From Saprospiraceae bacterium (lineage in GTDB: Bacteria > Bacteroidota > Bacteroidia > Chitinophagales > Saprospiraceae): a stretch of 64,000 nt of DNA. The notes under the pieces are model-generated. The model did not search any database. It was not told the DNA's origin and saw only the letters and a program-made list of their open reading frames with translations. Shown in pieces: positions 27,352 through 36,110 of the stretch (position 1 is the stretch's first letter; the number at the start of each line of letters is the position of its first letter). Location: positions 1-64,000 of the forward strand of contig JADKBO010000004.1 of the NCBI GenBank assembly GCA_016715105.1, in the 5' to 3' direction. The translations under genes and the position numbers were made by a program.

Positions 27352-30300
27352 TTACTCTTTTATGAAGTTTAAACGACTGACATTTTTATTGATCATACTA
27401 CCTCCAACTGAGTTTCTGTAATATGAAAAGTTCATATTTCCAGTTGGTTTATTTTGCATAGAGGAATTGTTGGATAAAACTAAATACGGCACATTGTGTA
27501 TTCCGTAAATGCTGAAGTTTTTATCATTTATGATAGTCCCCATATTATAAATACCATATGTTGGTTGTTTCCCATATAAACTAAGACCGAAGTAATTTTT
27601 ATTCCTTATCATGGCTCCTGGATGGTTGAGTATGTAGTACAGATTCGCTGTCGATATATTAAAATTGCCGCTACTTTCGACGGTCAAATTTCCAAAATTT
27701 TCTAGCGCTATTTCAAAGGTACTATCTTGAGAATATTGATACAAACCACCAAAAACATTGATGTTGCCGTGATTGATGATGCTTGGCCCTCCGACCAAAT
27801 TGATGCTTGCCTGAGGCTGTATATTCAAAGTTGCATTCGCAGAGATGGTAAGGGTGTTTAATTCCACATATCCTCCAGTCATATTTACTGTCGTAGCATT
27901 GGTTCCGTCACCAATCACTACTTTTTCACATGGTAATGGAGCATGGCCAAGTGACCATTGAGTACTGTCTGTCCAAATAGAGGTTGCGCTCATATTTACA
28001 TTGGTGCCACCAACTCCTTCGTCTATTTCTTCATTGCAATCATTATCTAAATTATCACAAATTTCTGGCGCGCCTGGATAGACATTTTTATTGGAATCAT
28101 TACAATCTTCAAAGTCTTTGCAAAAGCCATCTCGATCTCCATCGACACCGGCATAATCTTGGCAAAACAAGTCCGTATTTCCACCATAAACCAATTGTGG
28201 ATTTTGACTCAGATCCAAAGTTTTTGTACACAGGTTGAATAATGAACTTTCAAAACACCCCTCCAACTCATTGTCAGATACATCAAAGCTTGTCAATGAA
28301 GGTAAATAGCCAGTGTAAAAAGGTAAAGTGCCATAAAAACGGTTGTGTGACAAATTTATGGAACATAGTTTTTGGTGATCATTGTAGAAGTTGGGTAAGG
28401 TATCTTGGATGTCATTATTTGATAAATCCATGAATTTTAAAATTTTGAGAGAATCCCATTCTTGTGGTAACTTGCCAGCAATGGAGTTGTTACTCAAATT
28501 GAGGTTTTTGAGCGTATATGGTAATCCGAGGGAATCGGCTAAGATGCCTGCAAGATTGTTTTCTGGCAAGGAAATACTAGTAATTTTTCCTGTTTCATCA
28601 CATTGGATACCATACCATGAACAATAACCGCATTCATTATTGGCAACCCCAATGGACCATCCAGCATTATTCGTCCAGCTATTTCCACCCAAAGCATTGT
28701 AAAAGTTCTTCAATTTTTGAAAGGTAATGCTGTCACATGACGCTTCTTCATTTTGGATGCAGATCCCAAAATTCCCAGTTAGCAAACTTTTGTTGATCAC
28801 TCTGATGAAAATAGTATCTCCATATAAAAGTGAATCGGATAAACTTATTTTGGCATGATTATCAAGACCGCCATCATCATCGCATGCGTAATAAGTCAAA
28901 CCAAAACAATCTCCTTTGTAAATTTCCAAAACTACATCGTCTGTGCCAGATATCACTTGTTTTGTCTCTATATGAGTCACTCCGCTGGCAGGAATGACTG
29001 TGGTAAACCAAACATCAGGTAAAGTATTATTTGTATTACAAGCTGAATTGCTGAGGCCATTACTGGGACTTGCATCACTCATTTCGCTTTCATAAATATT
29101 ACAAGCGATGTTGGCATGTAAGGCTACAGCACTGAAACACAGATCATTGACTGGTGGAGTGCCGCTGCAATCAGCAGAGAGTTCACAAGTAGCATTGCTG
29201 AATCGCTCATAAATAAGGGCACCTGGTTGGGGGCCAAAACCATTTTTTGGGTTAATTCCCGAACCGGTCAAGTGACAATAAGACATGATGGTTCCACCTA
29301 TGTTTGAGGGTGGCTGCGGAGGAGACGGACACCCTGTAGGAGCCCTGCAACCATCAATGGCAGTATTATTGCCATTCCAAACACAATCATGCGTATGGGA
29401 GGAACCAAAATTATGGCCCAACTCGTGTGCAATTACATTGACATTCCAAGAATAAGTAGGATATGCTGTAACTCCACTACTTAAATTACCACTTACCGCG
29501 ACATTCGTAAAACTACTGCAAAGAGAACCGAGATATGCTATTCCTCCGCCAATACTACGTCCTGATAACAAGTGTGCCAATCGACCATTGAAACCCTGAA
29601 TTCTCATGCTGTCTCTGAATTCATATAAGGTTTGTTCCATGTTATTGGTCGTAGAATCATTAAGCGATACATATGGATCTACACTCGTGAAAATCTTCAT
29701 TCCGGATATTTTGAGTGGAATTTTGATTCGATTGTATTGAATGGCAACTTGAGCCATCAAATTTATGGCCCAGGAAGTGGTATTTGGGATAGAGGAACTT
29801 TTGTTTTGGTATGCTCTATAATCGATCTCTAAGTAAATATCAACGCATTCATTTCCACTATTAGACCGTTTATTGAGAGACGATCTGTTTACCTTTTGAT
29901 CTACTTGGTCTTCTATGACTTTACAATCAAAATTTTCATCAACATATGCTTCTTCAATCAAATGCTTATAAGTGCTCTCTTTTTCTTTTAGGATTGTATG
30001 GTTTCCATCATTATCTGAATAAAAAATAGATACTTGACCTTCATAAATAACCAAAGTAACTAAATCTTCATCACCGCTGCTGTGATAAACCAGAATGTCA
30101 GATTGGGGAAAATACTTATTGCCTTTATCGTCAGACACAAAAAAACCTTTACTGAGTAGCGGATACTTTTGAAGGTTTAAACTTTTTTGATGACTTGGAA
30201 GTATAAAATCAACGGAATGAGCTTGATTTGCTATGAGCGACTGCAAAGCCTTTGTATTGATTTTTAGACTTTCACTTTGCCCTGATCTCAAATGATTGGC

Positions 30301-30405
30301 TACACGTTGTTTGTCAAATAATTGAATAACATTCTGACTATAAATAGCATTACACATACAAAAGAAAAGGCATGTGAAAAGGCAACGACTTATGAGTTTT
30401 GACAT
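27352..30405 (-). CDS. Large secreted metalloprotease with leucine-rich repeats and MopE-type motif
   Basis: 1017 residues. A signal peptide (MSKLISRCLFTCLFFCMCNA) is followed by a propeptide-like region of about 170 residues. The zincin domain has HELGHNFGSSHTH at about 325-337, the extended HExxHxxGxxH of reprolysin-type (M12B-like) peptidases, and downstream MSYCHLTG as the Met-turn. Next comes a PPVNDLCFSAVALHANIAC beta domain, then leucine-rich repeats at about 560-730 (LAGILADSLGLPYTLKNLNL and similar). A MopE-like acidic motif (DGDRDGFCKDFEDCNDS, then NVYPGAPEICDNLDNDCNEE) follows, and an extended C-terminus. It ends without a recognisable type IX sorting domain, so its secretion route is open, or the C-terminus is truncated. 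Confidence 0.85.
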   Translation of the reverse strand: MSKLISRCLFTCLFFCMCNAIYSQNVIQLFDKQRVANHLRSGQSESLKINTKALQSLIANQAHSVDFILPSHQKSLNLQKYPLLSKGFFVSDDKGNKYFPQSDILVYHSSGDEDLVTLVIYEGQVSIFYSDNDGNHTILKEKESTYKHLIEEAYVDENFDCKVIEDQVDQKVNRSSLNKRSNSGNECVDIYLEIDYRAYQNKSSSIPNTTSWAINLMAQVAIQYNRIKIPLKISGMKIFTSVDPYVSLNDSTTNNMEQTLYEFRDSMRIQGFNGRLAHLLSGRSIGGGIAYLGSLCSSFTNVAVSGNLSSGVTAYPTYSWNVNVIAHELGHNFGSSHTHDCVWNGNNTAIDGCRAPTGCPSPPQPPSNIGGTIMSYCHLTGSGINPKNGFGPQPGALIYERFSNATCELSADCSGTPPVNDLCFSAVALHANIACNIYESEMSDASPSNGLSNSACNTNNTLPDVWFTTVIPASGVTHIETKQVISGTDDVVLEIYKGDCFGLTYYACDDDGGLDNHAKISLSDSLLYGDTIFIRVINKSLLTGNFGICIQNEEASCDSITFQKLKNFYNALGGNSWTNNAGWSIGVANNECGYCSWYGIQCDETGKITSISLPENNLAGILADSLGLPYTLKNLNLSNNSIAGKLPQEWDSLKILKFMDLSNNDIQDTLPNFYNDHQKLCSINLSHNRFYGTLPFYTGYLPSLTSFDVSDNELEGCFESSLFNLCTKTLDLSQNPQLVYGGNTDLFCQDYAGVDGDRDGFCKDFEDCNDSNKNVYPGAPEICDNLDNDCNEEIDEGVGGTNVNMSATSIWTDSTQWSLGHAPLPCEKVVIGDGTNATTVNMTGGYVELNTLTISANATLNIQPQASINLVGGPSIINHGNINVFGGLYQYSQDSTFEIALENFGNLTVESSGNFNISTANLYYILNHPGAMIRNKNYFGLSLYGKQPTYGIYNMGTIINDKNFSIYGIHNVPYLVLSNNSSMQNKPTGNMNFSYYRNSVGGSMINKNVSRLNFIKE

Positions 30406-30494
30406 AGCACTAGTTTGTACTAAACTGTATTCAAAAAGGCTGCCAAGTTTGCTCGAAATGAAATAATAATGTGGTGTGAGACCGTATAAAATTG

Positions 30495-31187
30495 CTATCT
30501 ATTAGCAAATTTTTCTATGTCTTTATTGGTGCCAAAAAGCAACACAATGTCATCTTCATCAAAGATGTAATCTGGTGGCAAGGTGCCCTGAGTGACCAAT
30601 TCAGTGGTACTCGCTTTGAATATATTTTCTTTAAACCTTTTCTTGATGGTCGTAATGACTTGAACACCAGCAGAAAGTTTGCTTGATAAATCTTTGTAAG
30701 CTACTCCAATGAGAAAATTAGGAATTGGGATTTCAGCAATTTCATAAGCCCCGGGAAGATTCATAGACTTTATAATTTTACGTAGGGCAATTCTTTTGGC
30801 GAGTTCGGTAGCGTATTCAGCCTCTGGTTCGACAATTTCATCAATTTTGATGGTTTCCAAAATGGCATGGTGAATTTCGTTGATGGATCTGGCAATTATT
30901 TTACCATCAAATATTTTTTTGATTTGAGCTAGTGCAGTAATGGAAGCTCCAACATCTTCACCAATGGCGATGATGACCAAGTCTGCCACATCAAAAGGAA
31001 TGGTTTTGATGGCTGAGAGTTCTGTAGCATCCAATTTTATGGCATAAGTCAAAACATCCTTCATCCGCTCAACTCGGTCAAGATTATTGTCTACTCCAAT
31101 CACTTCATGGCCTTCGTCCATCAAAGAAGTCGATAAACTTGAGCCAAAGTTACCTAGCCCAACGACAATAATTTTCATATTTGGCAT
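30495..31187 (-). CDS. Potassium uptake regulatory protein, TrkA/KtrA (RCK) type
   Basis: 230 residues with one RCK_N Rossmann domain (MKIIVVGLGNFGSSLSTSLM, then EVIGVDNN) and one RCK_C (TrkA_C) domain after about residue 140. That is the single-RCK layout of KtrA rather than the doubled TrkA. It sits on the cytoplasmic face of the KtrB/TrkH channel and gates it in response to nucleotides. The pore gene is immediately upstream (12-bp gap), so the two are an operon. ATG at 31187 was chosen; the ATG three codons later (MKIIVVG) is equally good. Confidence 0.92.
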   Translation of the reverse strand: MPNMKIIVVGLGNFGSSLSTSLMDEGHEVIGVDNNLDRVERMKDVLTYAIKLDATELSAIKTIPFDVADLVIIAIGEDVGASITALAQIKKIFDGKIIARSINEIHHAILETIKIDEIVEPEAEYATELAKRIALRKIIKSMNLPGAYEIAEIPIPNFLIGVAYKDLSSKLSAGVQVITTIKKRFKENIFKASTTELVTQGTLPPDYIFDEDDIVLLFGTNKDIEKFANR

Positions 31188-31199
31188 TGTATATAATTT

Positions 31200-32993
31200 T
31201 TAACTTATAAAAACATTTTCATCAGGATAATAAACATTGGCTCTTTTACTCTCTCCAAAAACTTGTCGGTAGATGCCTATCAAAAACGTAAGGAAACTTA
31301 CTCTGCCCAAAAACATGGCAATGATGATGATAACTTTACCTTCAATTCCTAGACTAGGCGTGATACCAACACTCAGTCCTACAGTACTAAAAGCAGAAAC
31401 AACTTCAAATAATGCATCGACATAATCTATTTTAGGTTCATAAACTGCCATGAAAAAACTCAAAACTGTAATTCCAGTCACAGAAAGTAGGATTGTAGCA
31501 TTCACCTGATTGACAGCTTGTCGGGAGATAAGCCTCCAACGTACCACCGTATTATCTTTCCCTCTGATTTGATTTAATAGATTCAACATGCTGATCGCAA
31601 AAGTACTGGTTTTGATACCACCGCCTGTAGACCCTGGAGATGCACCAATCCACATGAGAATGATGATAAACAGTAGGGTAGGTGGTGCCAATAAACTCAT
31701 GTCAATATTGTTGAAACCAGCCGTTCTTGGTGTGACAGAATTAAACATGGTAGAAACTATTGTTCCTGTCGTCGATTGTCCTGCCAATACACCGTTTCTT
31801 TCTAAAAAATAAAAACCGATGGCACCAATGACTAATAATGTAGCGGTTGTAGTCAAAACGAGGTATGAGTTGAGTTCAAAATTTCTTCTATATCTGAAAT
31901 GTTTTTTGTCAATTACATTAAAACGACAAAGCATCTTGAGTGAAAGTGACTTGATGATAGAAAAGTGATTGATCATGATATTATAACCGATACCACCTGT
32001 GATGATCAACCACATAATGATGCATTGAAGTTCGTAATTACTTCGGATGCTTTCATCAAATAAGCCTTGACTCAATGTTGAAAACCCAGCATTGCAGAAT
32101 GCAGAGATGGAGTGAAAGATTGCAAAAAAGGTTTTTGAACCTTTGATGGGATCATTTAAAATGCTGAAGTAAATCAACAATGCACCTATTGCCTCTATTA
32201 ATAAACTGATGCCAATCAATCTTGTCAAGGTTTTAAACGCCTTTCCCGAGTTATTTTCATTGATCATACTTCCTAAAATGAGGTGGTTTTTAAATGAAGT
32301 AGATGATTTAAATAATAATGAGAACAAGTTTGTAAAGGTCAATACACCCAAACCTCCAAGTTGAATGGTAGAAAGAATTACTATTTTTCCAAACATAGTG
32401 AATTCAGTTTGAGTATCCATAACAGCCAATCCAGTAACTGTTGCTGCGCTCGTTGCAGTAAATACCGCGTCCAATACTTTGATACCATTTACTGTTGAAA
32501 TAGGTAAACACAGTACAAAACTTGATAAACTGATGAGTACCACGAATGACAAAACAAAAAGAATAGCAGGGTGAATTCCTGAAGTTCCGATTGAGTTGAG
32601 TTTGTGAGATAAACTCAAAAAAGCTGTAGCAAAAGCAAATACCAATATAAATTGATTTTCATAAACGCCAATCCAATCTTGTTTGAGATTCCATTGAATC
32701 GATACTACCAAATAGGCAACAGTGATGAGTAATAATCCGAGTTGCAATATTCGCATCCATATCATGGTTTGATGGAATAGTAGAAATATGGCATAACCAA
32801 TTGAAAATATCCCAAAAAAGAGTGTCGAGATTTTAAAAAGAGAGTAGGCTAATGGGAATTCATTGACTTTAATGAACTGGAATAAGACATAGGTGCAAAG
32901 TATGAATATGCTATAAACCAAGAATAAGGTACTAAACTTGGATATGGTATCTCCTGATAAATTTTTACGACCAAATAAGCCTTGAAGGTTCAT
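31200..32993 (-). CDS. Potassium uptake transporter, TrkH/KtrB family
   Basis: 597 residues with an extra N-terminal block of about five helices before the conserved channel. The four pore-loop filter motifs are visible: TSAATVTGLAVMDT, FHSISAFCNAGFSTL, NSVTPRTAGFNNID and VVSAFSTVGLSVGI. This is a sodium- or proton-linked or channel-like potassium importer of the inner membrane, working with the RCK subunit encoded next. The long N-terminal membrane extension occurs in other Bacteroidota TrkH proteins. ATG at 32993 begins MNLQGLFGRKNLSGD. Confidence 0.92.
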   Translation of the reverse strand: MNLQGLFGRKNLSGDTISKFSTLFLVYSIFILCTYVLFQFIKVNEFPLAYSLFKISTLFFGIFSIGYAIFLLFHQTMIWMRILQLGLLLITVAYLVVSIQWNLKQDWIGVYENQFILVFAFATAFLSLSHKLNSIGTSGIHPAILFVLSFVVLISLSSFVLCLPISTVNGIKVLDAVFTATSAATVTGLAVMDTQTEFTMFGKIVILSTIQLGGLGVLTFTNLFSLLFKSSTSFKNHLILGSMINENNSGKAFKTLTRLIGISLLIEAIGALLIYFSILNDPIKGSKTFFAIFHSISAFCNAGFSTLSQGLFDESIRSNYELQCIIMWLIITGGIGYNIMINHFSIIKSLSLKMLCRFNVIDKKHFRYRRNFELNSYLVLTTTATLLVIGAIGFYFLERNGVLAGQSTTGTIVSTMFNSVTPRTAGFNNIDMSLLAPPTLLFIIILMWIGASPGSTGGGIKTSTFAISMLNLLNQIRGKDNTVVRWRLISRQAVNQVNATILLSVTGITVLSFFMAVYEPKIDYVDALFEVVSAFSTVGLSVGITPSLGIEGKVIIIIAMFLGRVSFLTFLIGIYRQVFGESKRANVYYPDENVFIS

Positions 32994-33010
32994 TTTACAG
33001 TTATAGAGCG

Positions 33011-33018
33011 CAAATGTA
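33011..33018 (-). promoter_or_regulatory. -7 box for the potassium uptake operon
   Basis: Read leftward the sequence is tacatttg, matching TAnnTTTG, and ends 18 bases before the KtrB ATG. A TTTG lies 24 bases further upstream, a little far for a -33 element. The same tacatttgcgc string precedes the OmpH-like gene. Confidence 0.55.
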
Positions 33019-33072
33019 AAGTTAGCTAAGCCATATTTTTATCAAACAATGATTATTTTTTTCTAAATATAT

Positions 33073-33102
33073 TTTGAGAGTCTCAATAAAAGTATACTTT
33101 TG
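33073..33102 (+). promoter_or_regulatory. Promoter of tRNA-Leu (TTTG - 18 bp - TACTTTTG)
   Basis: TTTG at 33073-33076 and TACTTTTG at 33095-33102 are 18 bases apart and fit the Bacteroidota -33/-7 consensus. The tRNA begins 12 bases after the -7 box. It is the best promoter in the window and useful as a reference for the others. Confidence 0.8.
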
Positions 33103-33113
33103 CACACGCATTT

Positions 33114-33197
33114 GCCGAAGTGGTGGAATTGGTAGACACGCTGGACTCAAAATCCAGTGCCTTCAACAGCGTGCGGGTTCGATTCCCGCCTTCGGTA
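33114..33197 (+). tRNA. tRNA-Leu, anticodon CAA
   Basis: The acceptor arm gccgaag pairs with cttcggt, followed by discriminator a. The D-arm region is tggtggaattggtagacac. The anticodon stem ctgga/tccag encloses the loop ctcaaaa, giving anticodon CAA (leucine, codon UUG). A long variable arm typical of class II tRNAs is present, and the T arm is gcgggttcgattcccgc. 84 bases; CCA is not encoded. It has its own promoter upstream and a terminator 4 bases downstream. Confidence 0.97.
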
Positions 33198-33201
33198 CTA
33201 G

Positions 33202-33238
33202 AAAAGAAGTGGTTGTTTCAATCACTTCTTTTTTTTTT
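33202..33238 (+). terminator. Rho-independent terminator after tRNA-Leu
   Basis: aaaagaagtg pairs with cacttctttt across an 11-base loop and is followed by a run of T. Confidence 0.88.
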
Positions 33239-33367
33239 GAGTAAAACCAACCTCTGTTTATTTCTTCTTCATATAGGGAGAAATATCAATTACCATTTAA
33301 ACCACTCTTTTCAAGATTTAACAAAATAATATCAGCGCAATAAATGAAAATGTGGATTTTCTTAGCG

Positions 33368-33375
33368 TAGCTTTG
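33368..33375 (+). promoter_or_regulatory. -7 box before small ORF at 33384
   Basis: tagctttg fits TAnnTTTG. No clear TTG at the -33 position. Confidence 0.45.
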
Positions 33376-33383
33376 CAATATAA

Positions 33384-33650
33384 ATGAAGCAGGTTTATAA
33401 ATATGGTTTTATGATGTTTTTCATTGTGCTTTTCAGTACAGTGTTCAACTCATTAGATTTATCAAACCATTTGGACAAAAATGAAACAGGCCAAACCTTT
33501 GCAACTGTTTTTGCTCCGGATCATACAGGCTCCGTTCCATTTCTAAAAGAAGAGAGCAATAATATTTCTCTTTTAAACATGAATTTGATTCTTCATCCCC
33601 TTCTGGAAAACACTTTACATTCAATCACCAAAGCAGTTTACTTCCTGTAA
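33384..33650 (+). CDS. Hypothetical small exported or membrane protein
   Basis: 88 residues, with a hydrophobic N-terminal segment (about 9-26, MMFFIVLFSTVFNSLDL) that could be a signal peptide or anchor. I do not recognise the family. A good -7 box (tagctttg, 33368-33375) lies just 8 bases upstream, which supports expression. A second frame, open from 33563 to 33751, reads LLPVSVLYRAQVNVGRFVPD and on to a plausible end, so the true product may shift frame and be about 30 residues longer. Which frame is real at the 3' side is undecided. Confidence 0.5.
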   Translation: MKQVYKYGFMMFFIVLFSTVFNSLDLSNHLDKNETGQTFATVFAPDHTGSVPFLKEESNNISLLNMNLILHPLLENTLHSITKAVYFL

Positions 33651-33863
33651 GTGTTTTATATCGTGCGCAGGTAAATGTTGGTCGCTTTGTTCCAGATTCC
33701 TACCAATCTTTCGTTTACCTCTACATCCTTTTCAGGAAAATTACGATTTAATCAATTTTTTAAACTCGGAAAACTTTTGATCAGACCACTATTCAAAAGC
33801 ATGCCATTTGTGTAAAAACACCTTAGCGGTGGTGATTAATTTATTATTATAATTTTTTTGAAA

Positions 33864-33986
33864 ATGAGTAAGTTTATTAACTGGACCAAAAATAATGGTG
33901 CCTTAGCTTTTATGTTATTTTGTCAAATAATAGCCTTGGTTGGTGTCACAGTATATTTTATAATACAGACGATTCAAGGTAATTAA
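33864..33986 (+). CDS. 40-residue single-helix membrane protein
   Basis: ATG at 33864 to TAA at 33986. The sequence MSKFINWTKNNGALAF is followed by one long hydrophobic helix (MLFCQIIALVGVTVYFIIQT) and a two- to four-residue tail. Polar N-terminus, one transmembrane span, no cysteine pair beyond one in the helix. The family is unknown to me. A strong terminator at 34088 lies about 100 bases downstream, in keeping with a short transcript. Small single-span proteins often modify larger membrane complexes; nothing here says which. Confidence 0.55.
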   Translation: MSKFINWTKNNGALAFMLFCQIIALVGVTVYFIIQTIQGN

Positions 33987-34087
33987 AATATAATTTTTGA
34001 TCAAATCTATGGTCATTTCGCATAATTTGGAATGGAATTTTTCAAGAACTTAATGATCATAGATTTCTTTCTCGTTAGCCAAGGGGC

Positions 34088-34127
34088 AAAAAAAAAGCAA
34101 CTCCAAATGTGGAGTTGCTTTTTTTTT
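34088..34127. terminator. Bidirectional terminator between small-protein gene and OmpH-like gene
   Basis: An A run plus gcaactcc pairs with ggagttgc plus a T run around a 6-base loop. The flanking A and T runs make it usable from both strands, and the genes on its two sides converge. Confidence 0.9.
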
Positions 34128-34143
34128 ATTATTCAAAATATAG

Positions 34144-34812
34144 CTATTTTGTTTCAGTCGTGTCACTGATTACTTCTTCCACTATCTCTGCCGACTTACT
34201 ACCGCCAGCTGCGTGCATTTCATTTAATTCTTTAATGGTTTGGTCAGTAATATCCAATGTCTTCTTACCAAAAAGAACTCCTCCACCTGAACCTTTGATG
34301 AGGACATAATCGTAACCTCTTTCGGCTGCAATTTTTTCTAGGTGTGCATCAATATTATCCTTGAGGTTTTTTTGAAGATCAATCAACTTGCCCTCAAGAT
34401 CTCTGGCTGCATTGTCCCTTCTTGCGGTCAAGTCAGCTTCCTCTTTGGCTAACTTCTGTTGCTCTGCTGCAAATTTTTGTTCCAAAGCTTGCAATTGGAC
34501 TGGAGCCAAGTCTTGCGCTCTTTGTTGTGTTTGATAAACTCTTTGTTGGAAGTCAGCAGCTCTTTTTTGAAAAGTTTCTACTTTTCCAGCCAAAGCTTGA
34601 TCAGCTTTACGGGACTCGTCTTCCAACAAAGTTTTGCTTTCTTGGTATAGATCATATTTTTCCAATAATGTGTCAATGTTGAGATAAACAACGATTCCAG
34701 AAGTGGCAGTACCAGTGCCAGCAGTTGAAACACCAGCCTTATCTTTGCAAGCCGTGAAACCCAATGCTAAGAATGCAATAATCAAAAACGTATATTTTTT
34801 AAAATTTATCAT
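34144..34812 (-). CDS. OmpH/Skp-family periplasmic protein with lipobox
   Basis: 222 residues from the ATG at 34812 (a GTG one codon earlier is less likely). The N-terminal signal ends ALGFTAC, a lipobox, so this copy is probably a lipoprotein, whereas classical Skp is soluble. The middle (about 60-150) is a long charged coiled coil rich in Gln, Lys and Glu, as in the tentacles of Skp, the chaperone that escorts outer-membrane proteins. AERGYDYVLIKGSGGGVLFG near residue 170 is the family's conserved C-terminal block. Single gene with its own promoter. Confidence 0.87.
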   Translation of the reverse strand: MINFKKYTFLIIAFLALGFTACKDKAGVSTAGTGTATSGIVVYLNIDTLLEKYDLYQESKTLLEDESRKADQALAGKVETFQKRAADFQQRVYQTQQRAQDLAPVQLQALEQKFAAEQQKLAKEEADLTARRDNAARDLEGKLIDLQKNLKDNIDAHLEKIAAERGYDYVLIKGSGGGVLFGKKTLDITDQTIKELNEMHAAGGSKSAEIVEEVISDTTETK

Positions 34813-34853
34813 CACTTTACTTTTGTTTGATTTATGTTCTGTAATAAAACGCG

Positions 34854-34861
34854 CAAATGTA
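34854..34861 (-). promoter_or_regulatory. -7 box for the OmpH-like gene
   Basis: Read leftward tacatttg fits TAnnTTTG, 41 bases before the ATG; flanked by gcgcg. A -33 TTG is not clear. Confidence 0.5.
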
Positions 34862-35270
34862 AGATTTCATCAGATTATTAATATATAAAACATGGCTTTT
34901 ATGCCAATAATTATTGCAAATTCAGTGAATTTTACAAAATGATGGTTCCAAACTGTTCAGAAAAGGGTCTGACCATTTGCATTGTGATGACATAAGTATA
35001 TTGGTTGAGGTTCACAATTCAGATAGAAGATGTGGTTTTTGCAATTTTTCCCAATAAAGTATTTAGAATTTTTAGCACCAAAAATAGCCAGCTGAATCGC
35101 CTAAATTACCCATTTTTTAAATATGCGTTTGTTTTCTAAAAACAACAGCTCTAAATATGAACCTATCTAAAGAATTATAGATTAGTATTATATGACCTAA
35201 TTTATAAAGGAAATAAAACCATTTCGAACATGAAATCAATATATGTGTTGATAATAGATAAAAGTGAAAT
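34862..35270. other. Non-coding gap, nothing recognised
   Basis: About 410 bases, AT-rich, between the divergent OmpH-like and TspO-related genes. I see no gene, repeat or strong hairpin, and no convincing -33/-7 pair for the rightward gene. Confidence 0.5.
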
Positions 35271-36038
35271 ATGACAACCAGCGAAAACAATAAATTAAAC
35301 ACTTTAAATATTTTAGTATTAGTTGCATTTATTGGCAAAATCACCGTCAATTATCTTTCAAATGCGCTGCCTATCAACGGCTTTACACCAGGACAATTGT
35401 CCGACTTGTATCCCAATGAATTTGTACCTGCCGGATTTACATTTTCTATTTGGGGAGTGATTTATTTGGCTTGCGTTGCTTTTGTGGTTCAGGTATTTCG
35501 CAAAGACATAAGTCCAAAAATCAAATATTTGTTTTTGGCAGTCTGTGTACTCAATGTCTCTTGGTTATTTGCCTGGCATTATCAAATCATTGCGCTGAGC
35601 CTCATCATTATGTTGGCATTTTTAAGTGTGTTGATTTATTGGTACTTGACCATACGAAATGATAACACAACCCAAAACGATGTCATCGTCAAAGTAACAT
35701 CATCCCTTTATCTAGGCTGGATATCGGTAGCCACAGCGGCAAATATTACCACTTCCATGGTGCACAATAATTTGTTGATCGGATCACAAGAAACTGAAAG
35801 TGTCATAACCCTGATTTTGTGTTTGGTGATACTTGGTATTACATCATTGATGGTATTGAAAAAGAGTGATTTCGTTTATGCTTTGGTCATAACTTGGGCA
35901 GCATTTGGCATTTACTCCAAAAGGGTTGCTGATCTTTTAATGGACGATGCATTGGCAACCTATGGAGCTTTTATTTTAGGAAGTGGTGCGGCCATTTTAG
36001 CAACTTTCGCCATCTTGAAAAAACGAAAATCGTATTAA
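35271..36038 (+). CDS. TspO/MBR-related membrane protein
   Basis: 255 residues with about seven to eight hydrophobic helices. The blocks FVPAGFTFSIWGVIYLACVA, VCVLNVSWLFAWHY and SLYLGWISVATAANITTS correspond to the tryptophan-rich family that includes TspO, which binds porphyrins and other small hydrophobic ligands. This longer version is a subfamily common in Bacteroidota and cyanobacteria without a settled function. Single gene. Confidence 0.75.
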   Translation: MTTSENNKLNTLNILVLVAFIGKITVNYLSNALPINGFTPGQLSDLYPNEFVPAGFTFSIWGVIYLACVAFVVQVFRKDISPKIKYLFLAVCVLNVSWLFAWHYQIIALSLIIMLAFLSVLIYWYLTIRNDNTTQNDVIVKVTSSLYLGWISVATAANITTSMVHNNLLIGSQETESVITLILCLVILGITSLMVLKKSDFVYALVITWAAFGIYSKRVADLLMDDALATYGAFILGSGAAILATFAILKKRKSY

Positions 36039-36110
36039 ATAAAGATTCAGAGATGAATTAAAATCGAGACGAGGACGAAAGTCAAAGGTTTACAAACTAT
36101 AATTATACTT

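Noticed and set aside
33384..33751. A single long protein by slipping frames
   Set aside because: Neither homology nor a slippery site could be seen to fix the shift; kept only as an open question.
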